This document shows, piece after piece, positions 22,072-30,499 of a stretch of 41,103 nucleotides of DNA. The notes beneath the pieces are model-generated. The model was not told where the DNA came from, searched no databases, and saw nothing but the letters and a program-made list of their open reading frames with translations. Each line of letters opens with the position of its first letter. The first letter of the stretch is position 1. The DNA is taken from the IMG/VR virus record IMGVR_UViG_3300028840_002380, positions 1 through 41,103 of that record. One strand, given 5' to 3'. Position numbers and translations under genes: made by a program. Origin of the DNA: a virus.

Positions 22072-23916
22072 CTACGACACGACAAACGGCTCTACCAGGA
22101 GTGCGCGAATGTACGCAGCCTGCCCAGGCGTACCGGCCCCATCGGCAGAAAGTGCAATGGCAATCGCCGTTTTCCCACTGGTGGCAATCTTGGCCAATCC
22201 GGCGACCGTCCCGTTGCCGAGCGGATCGCCGACGCTGATATTCTCGCCGTCGTCAGTCGGGAAGTCGTAGCAGTACCCCCGGGTCAGCACACGGTGTCGG
22301 GCATCGTCTGCGGCATTGCCTAGAACGGTCACACCTAAGACACGTCCGTCGCCCAAGGTGGTTGAGGTGCCGAATCCATCCTCTTTCCGCACAACCAGCC
22401 GCTTATTGTCGACTTGGCTCCCGTCGCGATTGATGACCCAGAAGTATTCCTGGCGGTCCTCATACCACTGACTGACGTTGTCGCGAATGATATTAACTGA
22501 ATGCCACGTCCCCGCCGCGTCGAGGCCGGCAATCGGGTCAGCGCACGCTGGGTCGAAAACGTTCCCAAGAATCACGTTGTCGTAGCTACTTCTGGTCCCG
22601 AAAGTGATACCTGCATTACCAGTCTGCTCGACCCAGATATTGCAGCCACTGATAACGTTTTCGAGTGCACCACTTAAGTAGACACCGCCGGCGGCATCAG
22701 TCGTTGCTCCGTCGGTGATCTGTGTGTTGACAATCGAATTGCGGTAACCCCCGATGATCTTCAGTGCGTATTCGTCACGAGTGTAAGCATCGGGGGCCGC
22801 AGTTGTGATGTCGCCCTCGGTGCCCAGCACACGCATGTTGATGAAGTTATCTTGCCCTTTCAAAAGAACCAGTGCCGGGCCGGCGTTCGCGTTCACTTTC
22901 GTGCCGGTGATCTTAGCGCCACCCGAGCCGGTAAGGAAGATGCCGCCGCCGTCGCAGTGCTCGAACCATCCGTCAAGAATGCGGCAGCCCCAGGGCTGGT
23001 TGATGTGCATGGCATCTCCCTTGCAGGAGATCACATTCACGCCGTGCAATTGGAGATCGTAGTGGTTCGCGTTGACAACCACTCCATTGCATCGCCAGTC
23101 GAAGTTGCCGCTGACTTTGTCGCCCTGGTTGGCCTTATTGCCGTCAATGGCGAGATTCCGCAGGCCGAACCCGGCACCAGTATAGGCGCCGTTGACACGC
23201 TCATAGTGGACGACGTCGCAATCCTGGCTGTCGGCCAACATAATGGTGGCATGGTTGACGCCGTCGCCCTCGAGGTAGACGAAATCATTCAAGTTGACGG
23301 CACAGGTCATCCGCCGAGCATTCACCCCAGTGTAGGTCTCATAAGTCCGCGTGTCGAGTGTGATCGTGTCGGGGTCGGCCGTCTTGGCAGTCACGGTCCC
23401 GATGTGGTCTTCGTGTTTATCCTCCAACGTGTCGCCGCCAGTGTCACCATCACGGATTCGGAAGAGTTGCCCGACCTCCACGTCGGCGATAGTGGCTTCT
23501 CCAGAAAAAGTGATCCCGGAAATCACACCGGTGGTTCCCGTGAAGGTGCAGTCACTGATCACGATATCTGTCTGCCCGGCCGCCTTGCTAACGTAGAGCG
23601 TGCCAATGATGCGCACCACGCCGCCCTGGTTGTTGGTGCGGCCCGGGCCGTTCGCCTTGGCTTCGTCGATCGCGGCCTGCAACTGCACTTGATCGCCCCC
23701 GGAAGCGCGTGTGCCGCTGCACAGGTATCGGCCGTTGCCGGGAACTCGCATCCACGCGGGAGCATCGCGACCGATCACAGTGTAGGTCGCGCTGGACCCT
23801 ACGCGACTGTGCAGATCCTCAACGGCTTCGCGTAACACTTGCGGCCATGGGGTCGGTCCTGGTTCCCGTAGCCGAGCAAGAAAGTCGGAATAGTCTAATG
23901 AATCGGGAATCGGCAT
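22072..23916 (-). CDS. Tailspike with right-handed beta-helix (possible depolymerase)
   Basis: 614 residues from ATG 23916 (GGAG 8 bases upstream); the ATG at 23943 lacks one. After an N-terminal capsid/tail adaptor-like segment, residues of about 50-480 show pectate-lyase-type coils: repeated G-x-x-I-x-x-N/D-x-x-I/V steps such as GVVVNANHYDLQLHGVNVIS, CRILDGWFEHCDGGGIFLTG and YRNSIVNTQITDG. A separate C-terminal domain (VLGVTVLGNAADDARHRVLT ... ISVGDPLGNGTVAGLAK) resembles DUF2190-like or decoration modules. Such spikes often degrade surface polysaccharide, but catalytic residues cannot be assigned here. Confidence 0.82.
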   Translation of the reverse strand: MPIPDSLDYSDFLARLREPGPTPWPQVLREAVEDLHSRVGSSATYTVIGRDAPAWMRVPGNGRYLCSGTRASGGDQVQLQAAIDEAKANGPGRTNNQGGVVRIIGTLYVSKAAGQTDIVISDCTFTGTTGVISGITFSGEATIADVEVGQLFRIRDGDTGGDTLEDKHEDHIGTVTAKTADPDTITLDTRTYETYTGVNARRMTCAVNLNDFVYLEGDGVNHATIMLADSQDCDVVHYERVNGAYTGAGFGLRNLAIDGNKANQGDKVSGNFDWRCNGVVVNANHYDLQLHGVNVISCKGDAMHINQPWGCRILDGWFEHCDGGGIFLTGSGGAKITGTKVNANAGPALVLLKGQDNFINMRVLGTEGDITTAAPDAYTRDEYALKIIGGYRNSIVNTQITDGATTDAAGGVYLSGALENVISGCNIWVEQTGNAGITFGTRSSYDNVILGNVFDPACADPIAGLDAAGTWHSVNIIRDNVSQWYEDRQEYFWVINRDGSQVDNKRLVVRKEDGFGTSTTLGDGRVLGVTVLGNAADDARHRVLTRGYCYDFPTDDGENISVGDPLGNGTVAGLAKIATSGKTAIAIALSADGAGTPGQAAYIRALLVEPFVVS

Positions 23917-23933
23917 TTCGAGGTCTCCGGCAA

Positions 23934-24746
23934 TTAAGCCCATGGATCGGGCAGCCCGAGGGCGGTAATATCAGCGTAATCGTAGACACGTTCAACGTGG
24001 GCAGCCAGCGGTCGGTCGGTCAGAGTGTTAGCCGCGCCATCTTCCTTCTTCTCGTATTCGATCCAAAGGTAATGATGACCTTCCTTATCGACGCCCGTGA
24101 TATCGCCAATCGTCATTCCGGTCTTGGTTCTTGATGACGCAAAACGATAGGTAAGCCCGACCGGCTCCTCGCCCCGCTTCGCACCACTGGTACCCAGGAA
24201 TAGGGTCTCGCCCTTGTCCCAGATTCGCCACGGAGCATCATTGATCTTCGCGGTAGTGGATTCGAGGGTCTGTATGAAGCCATGGCTAGCGACAGTCTCA
24301 TAACTAGCGTAGTGGGTCTCCTCCCAGGTGAAGACCGGCACCTTGATATCGACGCCCTCGACGGTCCGGCCGCTGCCATCTTGCCGAACGCCGATCGCGC
24401 CCTTGTGGTCTGGGGGCGTACCGGCTGCGGCGTAGCTCTGCACGTGTGCTAGGGCGTTTGTAATGTGGAAATTCTCGACGCCGATGTTGAACGACCAGGA
24501 GATATCCCCGGGCTCGCCCTGTTCCATCGTGCCGTAAATGACGGTTCCCGCCCAGATGCCGCCCCCCTCTTCGACGACTCGCGCATTCTCACGAACGAGA
24601 CCCATCGTAACAGTCGGCGATGCGGCTAACACGAGGCCGTAGGCGGTTGCCTTATCCTCAGTGCCACGCACTTGGTACTTTAGCAGCGCCTGAGGATTTC
24701 GCCCCTTAGTGACTTCCTGTCCGACAAGCTCGACGACGTAAGCCAT
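23934..24746 (-). CDS. Tail protein of unknown role after the tape measure
   Basis: 270 residues; ATG 24746 overlaps the tape-measure stop (TAATG). Beta-rich throughout: MAYVVELVGQEVTKGRNPQA, IWAGTVIYGTMEQGEPGDIS, FNIGVENFHITNALAHVQ, YRFASSRTKTGMTIGDITG. Position just downstream of the tape measure is that of a distal tail or baseplate hub component, but no such domain was recognised. It contains a long non-helical centre and ends GLPDPWA. Confidence 0.72.
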   Translation of the reverse strand: MAYVVELVGQEVTKGRNPQALLKYQVRGTEDKATAYGLVLAASPTVTMGLVRENARVVEEGGGIWAGTVIYGTMEQGEPGDISWSFNIGVENFHITNALAHVQSYAAAGTPPDHKGAIGVRQDGSGRTVEGVDIKVPVFTWEETHYASYETVASHGFIQTLESTTAKINDAPWRIWDKGETLFLGTSGAKRGEEPVGLTYRFASSRTKTGMTIGDITGVDKEGHHYLWIEYEKKEDGAANTLTDRPLAAHVERVYDYADITALGLPDPWA

Positions 24747-26983
24747 TATGTAACACCCTCGACCCACTTCAGTTGATCGATCCGTTCCAGGTTGGCGTCA
24801 ATCCGCTTCAGACTCCGGGCAGAGTCCTGACTGGCCTTCCTAATGTCGGTGAGTGCGTTGCCGCCGCCAAGTAGGCCGGCAGCTCGGGCGGAAAATGTGC
24901 CGCGCGGTGACGCACCGGCGGCTGCCGGGGCACCGAAGACCGCGTACCCGCCTTGCCTGGCCTTCGATGTGGCCACCTCCCGGGCTACTCTCTCGCGTGC
25001 CTGGGCGGCCTCTGTGCGAAGCTGGGAGAGCTTCGCCTCGGCTTCAGCTAGGCGGGCAGCCCCGGCCTTTAGTTCTGCGTCGTATCCCTGACGCCGCTTG
25101 ACGTGGGCGGCTTCGCGTTCGCCCTCTAGAATGCCGGCGCGTTCCTTCCGGCTCGCCTCGATATCTGCTAGTCGCTCCGCCCGCCCCGTCTCGCGTGCGC
25201 GAGCTTCCCCGGCATATTGCTCCGCGAGGTTTTTCGCAACTTCCGCGCTATCGAGGCCCTCTGCCTTCGCGATAATCCAGCCGATCCCCTGCGCAACTTT
25301 TTCCTCCGCCCACTTCCACTTATCCACGATGACGCCGGCAACTTCCACCCATGCCGCTTCGATCTTCGCGGCTCCGTTGACGAAAATCTCAGCGATGCCG
25401 TAAACCGCCTCAGTCCACGTCGCCATAAAGGCTTCCTTGAAGTCGATCCACTTCTCCTGGAGCCAGTTAATACCGCGTATCCACTCGGCGCGAAGTGACT
25501 CCCAGGCAATCTTGGCAGCCAGTGAAATGTCGCCGGCCGCCAGTGCGTCGGCGATTCCCTGGAAGACCGTGCGGGCCCAATCTCCAAGCTCACCGAAACG
25601 GTCGCCTAACCATTGTAGCGCTTTGCCGCCGGCACCGGATGCCTTTACGAGATAAGCCCCTAAGCTGATCACGGCAGCGGAAGCTAATCCGATTGGAGTA
25701 AGTAGGGCGCCTAAAACCGCACCCAGTGTGCTCAGGATCGCAACAGGCACACTCAGGGCGAAGGCAAGCAGTTTCGCCGCAACGCCGACAGTGAACAGTG
25801 CACCACCGAAAGCCAGTAGGCCAGCCGTTGCCGCCACGACGGCCACGACAAGTCCTTGATTCCGCTGAATCCATTCCGTCACGACACCAGCGAGAGCCGT
25901 TACTTTGGCGGCGACTGCGCGAATCACGGGCCCGAGTGTTTCACCGATGGCGATCTGCACACCCTCGACGGCGGACAGTAGCCGCCGAAAGGCTCCACCG
26001 AGCGTGTCGTCCATTATCGCGGCGGTCTTGCTTGCGGTCCCACTGGCGTTGTCGATTGCGTTGTTGAGTGCCTCGAAACGAGTAGCGGCCATCTTGAGGG
26101 CGCCGCCAATCGCACGCCTGCCGAAAAGCTTCTCGGCCCATGCCATGCGCTGCGCCGATCCCATGGTGCTCATTTGCCGGCCGATCTCGGTTAGGATATC
26201 GCCAGCAGGCCGCAAGTTACCGGCAGCGTCGACCGCCTCAATGTTCACCTCTCGCAGCATTTTCTGAACGTCCGTGTTCGAGAGTTGTAGGAAGAGGTTT
26301 CGGAGGGCCGTGCCGGCCATTGTGCCCTTGATGCCCATGTTAGCCATGGTGCCCAGCGCCTTACTGACACTCTCGATTGACTCGCCGGCCTCGGCGGCCA
26401 TTGGCACCGCATACTTCAGCGACTCACCTAAGTTGGTCAAGGTTTGCGATGAATTATTGGCGGCCGCGACCAGAACGTCTGAAACCCTTTGCATTTCGGT
26501 GGCGTCAAGGTTGAATCCGCGTAGTGCAGCGGCAGCAATTTCGGCAGCCTCCGCAAGCTCGGTCCCTGTTGCCCTCGCTAGATTGAGAATGGCGGGCGTC
26601 GCTGCCTGAATTTCGCCCGGCTGAAAACCCGCGCGCCCAAGCTCGGTCATGCCTCTGGCAACTTGAGCGGCTGTGTAAGACGTTGTACGCCCGAGCTCTT
26701 TCGCCTGCTCCGTCAATCTCCGGAACTGATCTTCCGTCGCGCCAGTGACGGCACGCACTACCGCCATCTGGTCGGAGAAGTCCGCGAACGTTTTGGTGCT
26801 AAAAGCCACGGGCGTCAAAGCAGCCGCCGAAACGGCAGCAAGTCGTCGCCCTAGATTCTGGGCCGCGCTTCCTAATGCTCGGAGTTTTTGCTCAGCCGCC
26901 TTCAAGCCTCGCGTGAAGCGATTGTCTCGCAGGTACAGCTCGACATAGGCAGCGCCGGCTTTGATTTCTGCGGCTGAGGGCAT
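24746..26983 (-). CDS. Tail tape measure protein
   Basis: 745 residues. The TP901-type core is clear: FADFSDQMAVVRAVTGATED, QFRRLTEQAKELGRTTSYTA, and GMTELGRAGFQPGEIQAATP, the conserved start of this family, then LAVAANNSS-like and ALGTMANMGIKGTMAGTALR. Hydrophobic segments lie near 370-450 (LVVAVVAATAGLLAFGGALF; VPVAILSTLGAVLGALLTPI). A coiled-coil follows (REAAHVKRRQGYDAELKAG...). The C-terminus has GTFSARAAGLLGG, resembling the secreted rightward protein. By the usual length ruler it implies a tail of roughly 110 nm. It sits after the chaperones, as expected. Confidence 0.93.
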   Translation of the reverse strand: MPSAAEIKAGAAYVELYLRDNRFTRGLKAAEQKLRALGSAAQNLGRRLAAVSAAALTPVAFSTKTFADFSDQMAVVRAVTGATEDQFRRLTEQAKELGRTTSYTAAQVARGMTELGRAGFQPGEIQAATPAILNLARATGTELAEAAEIAAAALRGFNLDATEMQRVSDVLVAAANNSSQTLTNLGESLKYAVPMAAEAGESIESVSKALGTMANMGIKGTMAGTALRNLFLQLSNTDVQKMLREVNIEAVDAAGNLRPAGDILTEIGRQMSTMGSAQRMAWAEKLFGRRAIGGALKMAATRFEALNNAIDNASGTASKTAAIMDDTLGGAFRRLLSAVEGVQIAIGETLGPVIRAVAAKVTALAGVVTEWIQRNQGLVVAVVAATAGLLAFGGALFTVGVAAKLLAFALSVPVAILSTLGAVLGALLTPIGLASAAVISLGAYLVKASGAGGKALQWLGDRFGELGDWARTVFQGIADALAAGDISLAAKIAWESLRAEWIRGINWLQEKWIDFKEAFMATWTEAVYGIAEIFVNGAAKIEAAWVEVAGVIVDKWKWAEEKVAQGIGWIIAKAEGLDSAEVAKNLAEQYAGEARARETGRAERLADIEASRKERAGILEGEREAAHVKRRQGYDAELKAGAARLAEAEAKLSQLRTEAAQARERVAREVATSKARQGGYAVFGAPAAAGASPRGTFSARAAGLLGGGNALTDIRKASQDSARSLKRIDANLERIDQLKWVEGVT

Positions 26984-26986
26984 GGC

Positions 26987-27427
26987 TTACTTCACCTTCC
27001 CGGGGAAAGTCTGGCGGAGCATCTCGCGGTCACTCGCGGTCGGTGGTGCGACTGCCTGCTCTTGCCGGCTATAGGCTTGTGCTCCGTGGGGATGAAAATC
27101 CGCCTCCGTAAATGGCTGGCGTCGCTGTTTGGGGTCGCGATTGGATTCGGCATGCAGGGCAGCCAGTAGGGCGGTGTGATACCACGCCTCCCGCTGGCGC
27201 CCCTCGGCCATCCACACCAGCTCCCGGAGTGTGAAAGGCCGGGGGTCGAGCCCTAACTGTCCGGCGAGTCGCCAGACAAGCTCCCAGGGATCTTCTGCAG
27301 CTCGCGGTCGATCATCGCGTCGAACTCTTCGCTTTTGAGCGTCTGCTCGGCGAGGTCGATCGCCCGCCGAATCACTTCCTGCTGCTTGCCGATCGCTGCG
27401 ACGACATCCGTGCGCTGGAGCTGGAGG
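26987..27427 (-). CDS. Tail assembly chaperone, -1 frame extension (GT product)
   Basis: An open -1 frame runs to TAA at 26987 and carries a conserved domain, DPWELVWRLAGQLGLDPRPF followed by TLRELVWMAEGRQREAWYHT and FTEADFHPHG, but has no plausible start codon ahead of it. In siphoviruses this part is made as a fusion by -1 frameshift from the preceding chaperone. With slippage at 27427-27433 the fusion would be about 245 residues. The first 45 or so residues of the extension look like frame noise, so slippage nearer 27300 remains possible. The product should bind tape measure and tail tube. Confidence 0.72.
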   Translation of the reverse strand, partial: PPAPAHGCRRSDRQAAGSDSAGDRPRRADAQKRRVRRDDRPRAAEDPWELVWRLAGQLGLDPRPFTLRELVWMAEGRQREAWYHTALLAALHAESNRDPKQRRQPFTEADFHPHGAQAYSRQEQAVAPPTASDREMLRQTFPGKVK

Positions 27428-27723
27428 AAAAAAGCGTCGAGGCCCTCCAAGAGCGCCCCGTGTGCCGCGTGCAGGGCCTCGCCGGCCAGGCACTCGGCAA
27501 ACTGCGTGTCGCTGATCTGGCGCTCGTCTGCATCCGGCTTACAAACGGCGTACAACAGGTCACACAGGAAGATCAGGTCGGTGCTGAGTCGGGTCAGTAG
27601 CGGCGGATTGCCTTCCAGCGGCTGGAGTAGGTCGGCCCGCAAGAGTTCCTTGACCCGCTTCGCCGTCCCGATGTTGATCGCAAGCGACCAGCCATTCCCC
27701 TTTGAGTCGGTAAACTGCGGCAT
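27253..27723 (-). CDS. Tail assembly chaperone (G-like)
   Basis: 156 residues from ATG 27723 (MPQFTDSKGNGWSLAINIGT); the upstream ATG at 27759 lies in the previous gene. The body is helical (LLQPLEGNPPLLTRLSTDLI; FAECLAGEALHAAHGALLEG; VIRRAIDLAEQTLKSEEFDA), typical of the tail-chaperone gene between tail tube and tape measure. The last 240 bases are overlapped by an open -1 frame with a conserved domain. Frame-zero ribosomes stop at TAG 27253. Confidence 0.82.
   Translation of the reverse strand: MPQFTDSKGNGWSLAINIGTAKRVKELLRADLLQPLEGNPPLLTRLSTDLIFLCDLLYAVCKPDADERQISDTQFAECLAGEALHAAHGALLEGLDAFFLQLQRTDVVAAIGKQQEVIRRAIDLAEQTLKSEEFDAMIDRELQKIPGSLSGDSPDS
27427..27433 (-). promoter_or_regulatory. 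Candidate -1 slippery heptamer T TTT TTC
   Basis: In the G frame the codons GCT TTT TTC give the canonical X XXY YYZ heptamer at codons 97-99. Re-pairing by -1 keeps Phe-Phe and moves ribosomes into the frame of the conserved extension. I saw no equally good heptamer closer to the G stop. Confidence 0.5.
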
Positions 27724-27730
27724 TTCAACC

Positions 27731-28348
27731 TCACGGGACGCTGTCGTAGAGAACGCCAAGCTTCACGGTCGCCGAGTTCACGGAGTCCGCGTTGCTTAAC
27801 AGGAGTTTGTCGACCGGGTTACCAGTCAGCGGATTTGTATAGCCGAGCTCGCTAAACCAGAACCACGGCTCGCTGGCGAGCAGAACGTCCTCGTGTAGAC
27901 TGGCGCTGCCGGAGTCCTGGAAGTCGAAATGCCCCGCCCGAGTCGAGTGCAGCATGATGATTTCGACGTAATCGCCGTCGAAATCTGTATCTACCTCGAC
28001 GACCTCGTCGGCTGTAATGGCGGAATCCAGCGCCGGCAAAACGTCGCCGCTGGCGCCAGTAAACGGAACGGAGGTACCGGCAACAGTGCCGACGGTCGCC
28101 CCGTAGGCGCATTTCTGCACTCCCGAAGCCGTCCAGAAGATATCGATCGTGTCGCCGGTGCTGATGTCGTGGCCTGCCCCTAGTGTCAGCGTGCCCGCCG
28201 TGTCGCTGGTGCGTGTCGATAACGTACCTGCATTGGCTGCCGGCAGTACCGGGTCTTGCGAAATCTGCCCCTCGGCAGTACGCGATACCTGACCCTGGAT
28301 CGTCACGCCGCCGACCGATCCCGTGATATTGATGGTGGAAGTTGCCAT
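27731..28348 (-). CDS. Probable tail structural protein
   Basis: 205 residues with almost all-beta composition: INITGSVGGVTIQGQVSRTA, LGAGHDISTGDTIDIFWTAS, FDGDYVEIIMLHSTRAGHFD and LASEPWFWFSELGYTNPLTG. Rich in Gly, Ser, Thr and Asp, with few charged helices, typical of virion surface or tube proteins. It is placed between the tail-tube gene and the chaperone and could be a second tube or decoration protein. Not recognised as a named family. Confidence 0.72.
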   Translation of the reverse strand: MATSTINITGSVGGVTIQGQVSRTAEGQISQDPVLPAANAGTLSTRTSDTAGTLTLGAGHDISTGDTIDIFWTASGVQKCAYGATVGTVAGTSVPFTGASGDVLPALDSAITADEVVEVDTDFDGDYVEIIMLHSTRAGHFDFQDSGSASLHEDVLLASEPWFWFSELGYTNPLTGNPVDKLLLSNADSVNSATVKLGVLYDSVP

Positions 28349-28366
28349 AGTGTTTCTGATCCTTTC

Positions 28367-28786
28367 TTAAACCCAAGTCGGATCGCGTGTCTCGTCGGTC
28401 GGTTCGGCCGTCACTTGATAGGTGATGAAGTCCTCGTTACCCTCGGCACGATTGAAGCCCGTGATGTAGTAATCGGCGTCCAGGCCGTCGCCGCTGCTGG
28501 CGTCTTTCGGGTAAAGGGCAATCCGCGTTGCGTTCATGTAGGCGTTTTTGACGGCCGTTAAAAAAGAGTCGGCTTCGATGTCCCAGGCCTTGAAGTCCAG
28601 GGTTGCTTCCTTGACGATCGGCTTACTGGCGACCCAGGCCTTGCCGCGGCGAACCGCCGCGGCTGTCCGGGCGCTGAGATTCAGATTCACGTCATCAACG
28701 TTATTCGCCTCAGTAGAAGCCGTACTTCCGGCCGTGCCGTAGTAGAACTTGCCGTCAAGGCCGATGCGATAGTCACCTGCGGCCAT
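28367..28786 (-). CDS. Major tail (tube) protein
   Basis: 139 residues; ATG 28786 with GAGAGGT upstream. It follows the tail-tube pattern: a short N-terminal tag (MAAGDYRIGLDGKFYYGTAG), STEANNVDDVNLNLSARTAA (the conserved V-D-V-x-L-x segment), the paired-strand TRGKAW/ASKP region (RRGKAWVASKPIVKEATLDF), then LDADYYITGFNRAEGNEDFI and a final beta strand YQVTAEPTDETRD. Length and position upstream of the chaperones agree with a tube subunit. Confidence 0.82.
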   Translation of the reverse strand: MAAGDYRIGLDGKFYYGTAGSTASTEANNVDDVNLNLSARTAAAVRRGKAWVASKPIVKEATLDFKAWDIEADSFLTAVKNAYMNATRIALYPKDASSGDGLDADYYITGFNRAEGNEDFITYQVTAEPTDETRDPTWV

Positions 28787-28846
28787 GATTGGTACCTCTC
28801 ATTTGTTCCTTGTTGGTGGTGTCGGTAGTGGCTTGCGGCCGCCCGG

Positions 28847-29479
28847 TCAGTTGCCGTCGATCTCCGTCAGGAGCGCCTTGGCGTGCAGCTTGGCAGCCCG
28901 GGCGACGTCCTGCTCACTGATACTCTGGACCGCCGGATTTGGGTTGGCTCGCAATCCAGCCAGCAGACCGGTAAGGGCATAGCAGGCGGCGCGCTCGAGC
29001 CGGGCGTTACTGATCTCGTCGTCAAGCTCGACGACCGGGACAGAAACCGTCGGCGTAACGGTCGGCTCGGCGGCCGGTACGGGATCGGGAACCGGTGCGG
29101 GCTCTGTAGCGGGCGCCGGTCCGGGCTCCGGCGCCGGGGGCTCCGCCACTATTGGCGTCGGCGCCACGGGCTCTTCGGCGGGCTCTTCGACGACCGGTTT
29201 AACCGGTGGCCCGGCTGGAGGCTCAACGGCCGGAGCCTCTTCAACGACCGGATCGGCCGCGGGCTCAGCAACCGGCCCCTCGGCGGGCGCCGGATACGAA
29301 GCCGCCACAAGGTCGCGGATATCGGCGGCAAAATCGTCGCCGATGCCGTTGATCTGTTCCAGGGAGTCGAGGCCGTACGCCTCGAGCTCACTCCGCGTCG
29401 TCAAGCCGGCCTTCTCGAGTGCCGAAGCCGCCCGGCCAGTGATTCCCAGTTCCCCGATAGTTGGATTGTCTTGTGACAT
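28847..29479 (-). CDS. HhH-domain protein with long Pro/Glu/Ala linker
   Basis: 210 residues. N-terminal HhH/alpha-CTD-like module: TIGELGITGRAASALEKAGL, then LTTRSELEAYGLDSLEQING and IGDDFAADIRDLVA, with the two hairpins of a DNA- or protein-binding HhH fold. Residues of about 62-150 are a Pro/Glu/Ala/Val-rich, probably extended linker. The C-terminal 55 residues are helical (NARLERAACYALTGLLAGLR; ISEQDVARAAKLHAKALL). Finding such a protein inside the tail operon is unusual. It may be a virion component bound to DNA, or a regulator. ATG 29479. Confidence 0.75.
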   Translation of the reverse strand: MSQDNPTIGELGITGRAASALEKAGLTTRSELEAYGLDSLEQINGIGDDFAADIRDLVAASYPAPAEGPVAEPAADPVVEEAPAVEPPAGPPVKPVVEEPAEEPVAPTPIVAEPPAPEPGPAPATEPAPVPDPVPAAEPTVTPTVSVPVVELDDEISNARLERAACYALTGLLAGLRANPNPAVQSISEQDVARAAKLHAKALLTEIDGN

Positions 29480-29490
29480 ATTTTACGCCT

Positions 29491-30045
29491 TTAGGTTTTC
29501 GGCCACAGTTGGCCAAGATTTCGGTTAGCCTCATCGCGGGCAGGCCGCATGAAAGGCCTGGCCGGATACGTGGCAGCCATCCGTTGGCCGCCGTACTCGT
29601 GGAGGGCACCAATTGATGCAATAATATGCTCTGAAGGTCCGACAACAACTGATTTCCTGAGTGGATCAAACGCAAATAAAATAGCCGTTTTAAGCAGTCC
29701 ACTATGCGTGTACGGTGGAGTTCCTGCCGGCGATGCCGGCTGCTCTTGCACCTCCTGCCGCCATCGCCGATATGCCCGCGTCCACGTCTGCGTACCGACT
29801 TTGTATTTACGCTTCGGCGGCCTCCGGGCAGCCCCTTTCCGCTTGACGGAAGACCGGGCTACCCTCCGAACACGACCACCCCAATTCCGCAAGAATTTCA
29901 ATTGGCGTTTTTCAATCGCCCGCTGCACATTTGGGCAATCGAAAAACCACGCAAGCGACCCCTCGATTAGCACACCACCGCCTTGAATCCTGGGACGCGC
30001 CACCCCCATCGTACGAGCTGTGTGTAGCCGCTTTGAAACACCCAT
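29491..30045 (-). CDS. HK97 gp10-like head-tail / tail component
   Basis: 184 residues, very basic. The C-terminal half has the family's typical end: HSGLLKTAILFAFDPLRKSV, VVVGPSEHIIASIGALHEYGG and YPARPFMRPARDEANRN. The LHEYGG...PARPFMRPA phrase is characteristic of HK97 gp10/minor tail protein Z-like proteins. The middle (RVRRVARSSVKRKGAARRPP) is Arg/Lys rich. It probably sits at the head-tail junction or tail terminator. Confidence 0.85.
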   Translation of the reverse strand: MGVSKRLHTARTMGVARPRIQGGGVLIEGSLAWFFDCPNVQRAIEKRQLKFLRNWGGRVRRVARSSVKRKGAARRPPKRKYKVGTQTWTRAYRRWRQEVQEQPASPAGTPPYTHSGLLKTAILFAFDPLRKSVVVGPSEHIIASIGALHEYGGQRMAATYPARPFMRPARDEANRNLGQLWPKT

Positions 30046-30052
30046 AAAAACC

Positions 30053-30499
30053 CTACCGCTTACATCGCCACCGTAGCCGCACTACACCCACGAACGTGCG
30101 GCCATCACGCAAAATTGCGTCGTCAATTAATGCGTCACCCGGCGAGGTGAACTCCCGGCTTTGACAAACGATCGGCGTGCTCCCGGCCGTCAAGCTCTTC
30201 ACCCGGAAGTGATCCTTGATTTCCTCCATGAGTGCCACCAGGCCATCGACGGCAACGTTACTGTCCGGATTGACCTTCTGCAGCAGCACCACATCGGTAG
30301 CGTACTGCGTATCATCCCGCCGACGGTCCAGCACTTCAAAACTCGCTGGCCCGGGCAATACGACCACTTTAGGGGCCTTCAGCGCCGTCACTTGGTAATT
30401 CGCCCGCCACTTCCGCGTGGGCGTGAAGCCCGAGCTGAACGTGGTGCCGTCCAGTTCGGCGGTTACCGCATCGGCAATCTCTCCGGCCTGACAACTCAT
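30053..30499 (-). CDS. Tail terminator-like / head-tail connector protein
   Basis: 148 residues; ATG 30499 overlaps the upstream stop (ATGA). The pattern is that of small alpha/beta tail-completion proteins: an N-terminal helix (GEIADAVTAELDGTTFSSGF), strands (APKVVVLPGPASFEVLDRRR; YATDVVLLQKVNPDSNVAVD), an internal helix (LVALMEEIKDHFRVK) and a C-terminal strand TFVGVVRLRWRCKR. Position between connector and gp10-like gene supports a tail-terminator role (lambda gpU-like). This is inferred from context. Confidence 0.7.
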   Translation of the reverse strand: MSCQAGEIADAVTAELDGTTFSSGFTPTRKWRANYQVTALKAPKVVVLPGPASFEVLDRRRDDTQYATDVVLLQKVNPDSNVAVDGLVALMEEIKDHFRVKSLTAGSTPIVCQSREFTSPGDALIDDAILRDGRTFVGVVRLRWRCKR

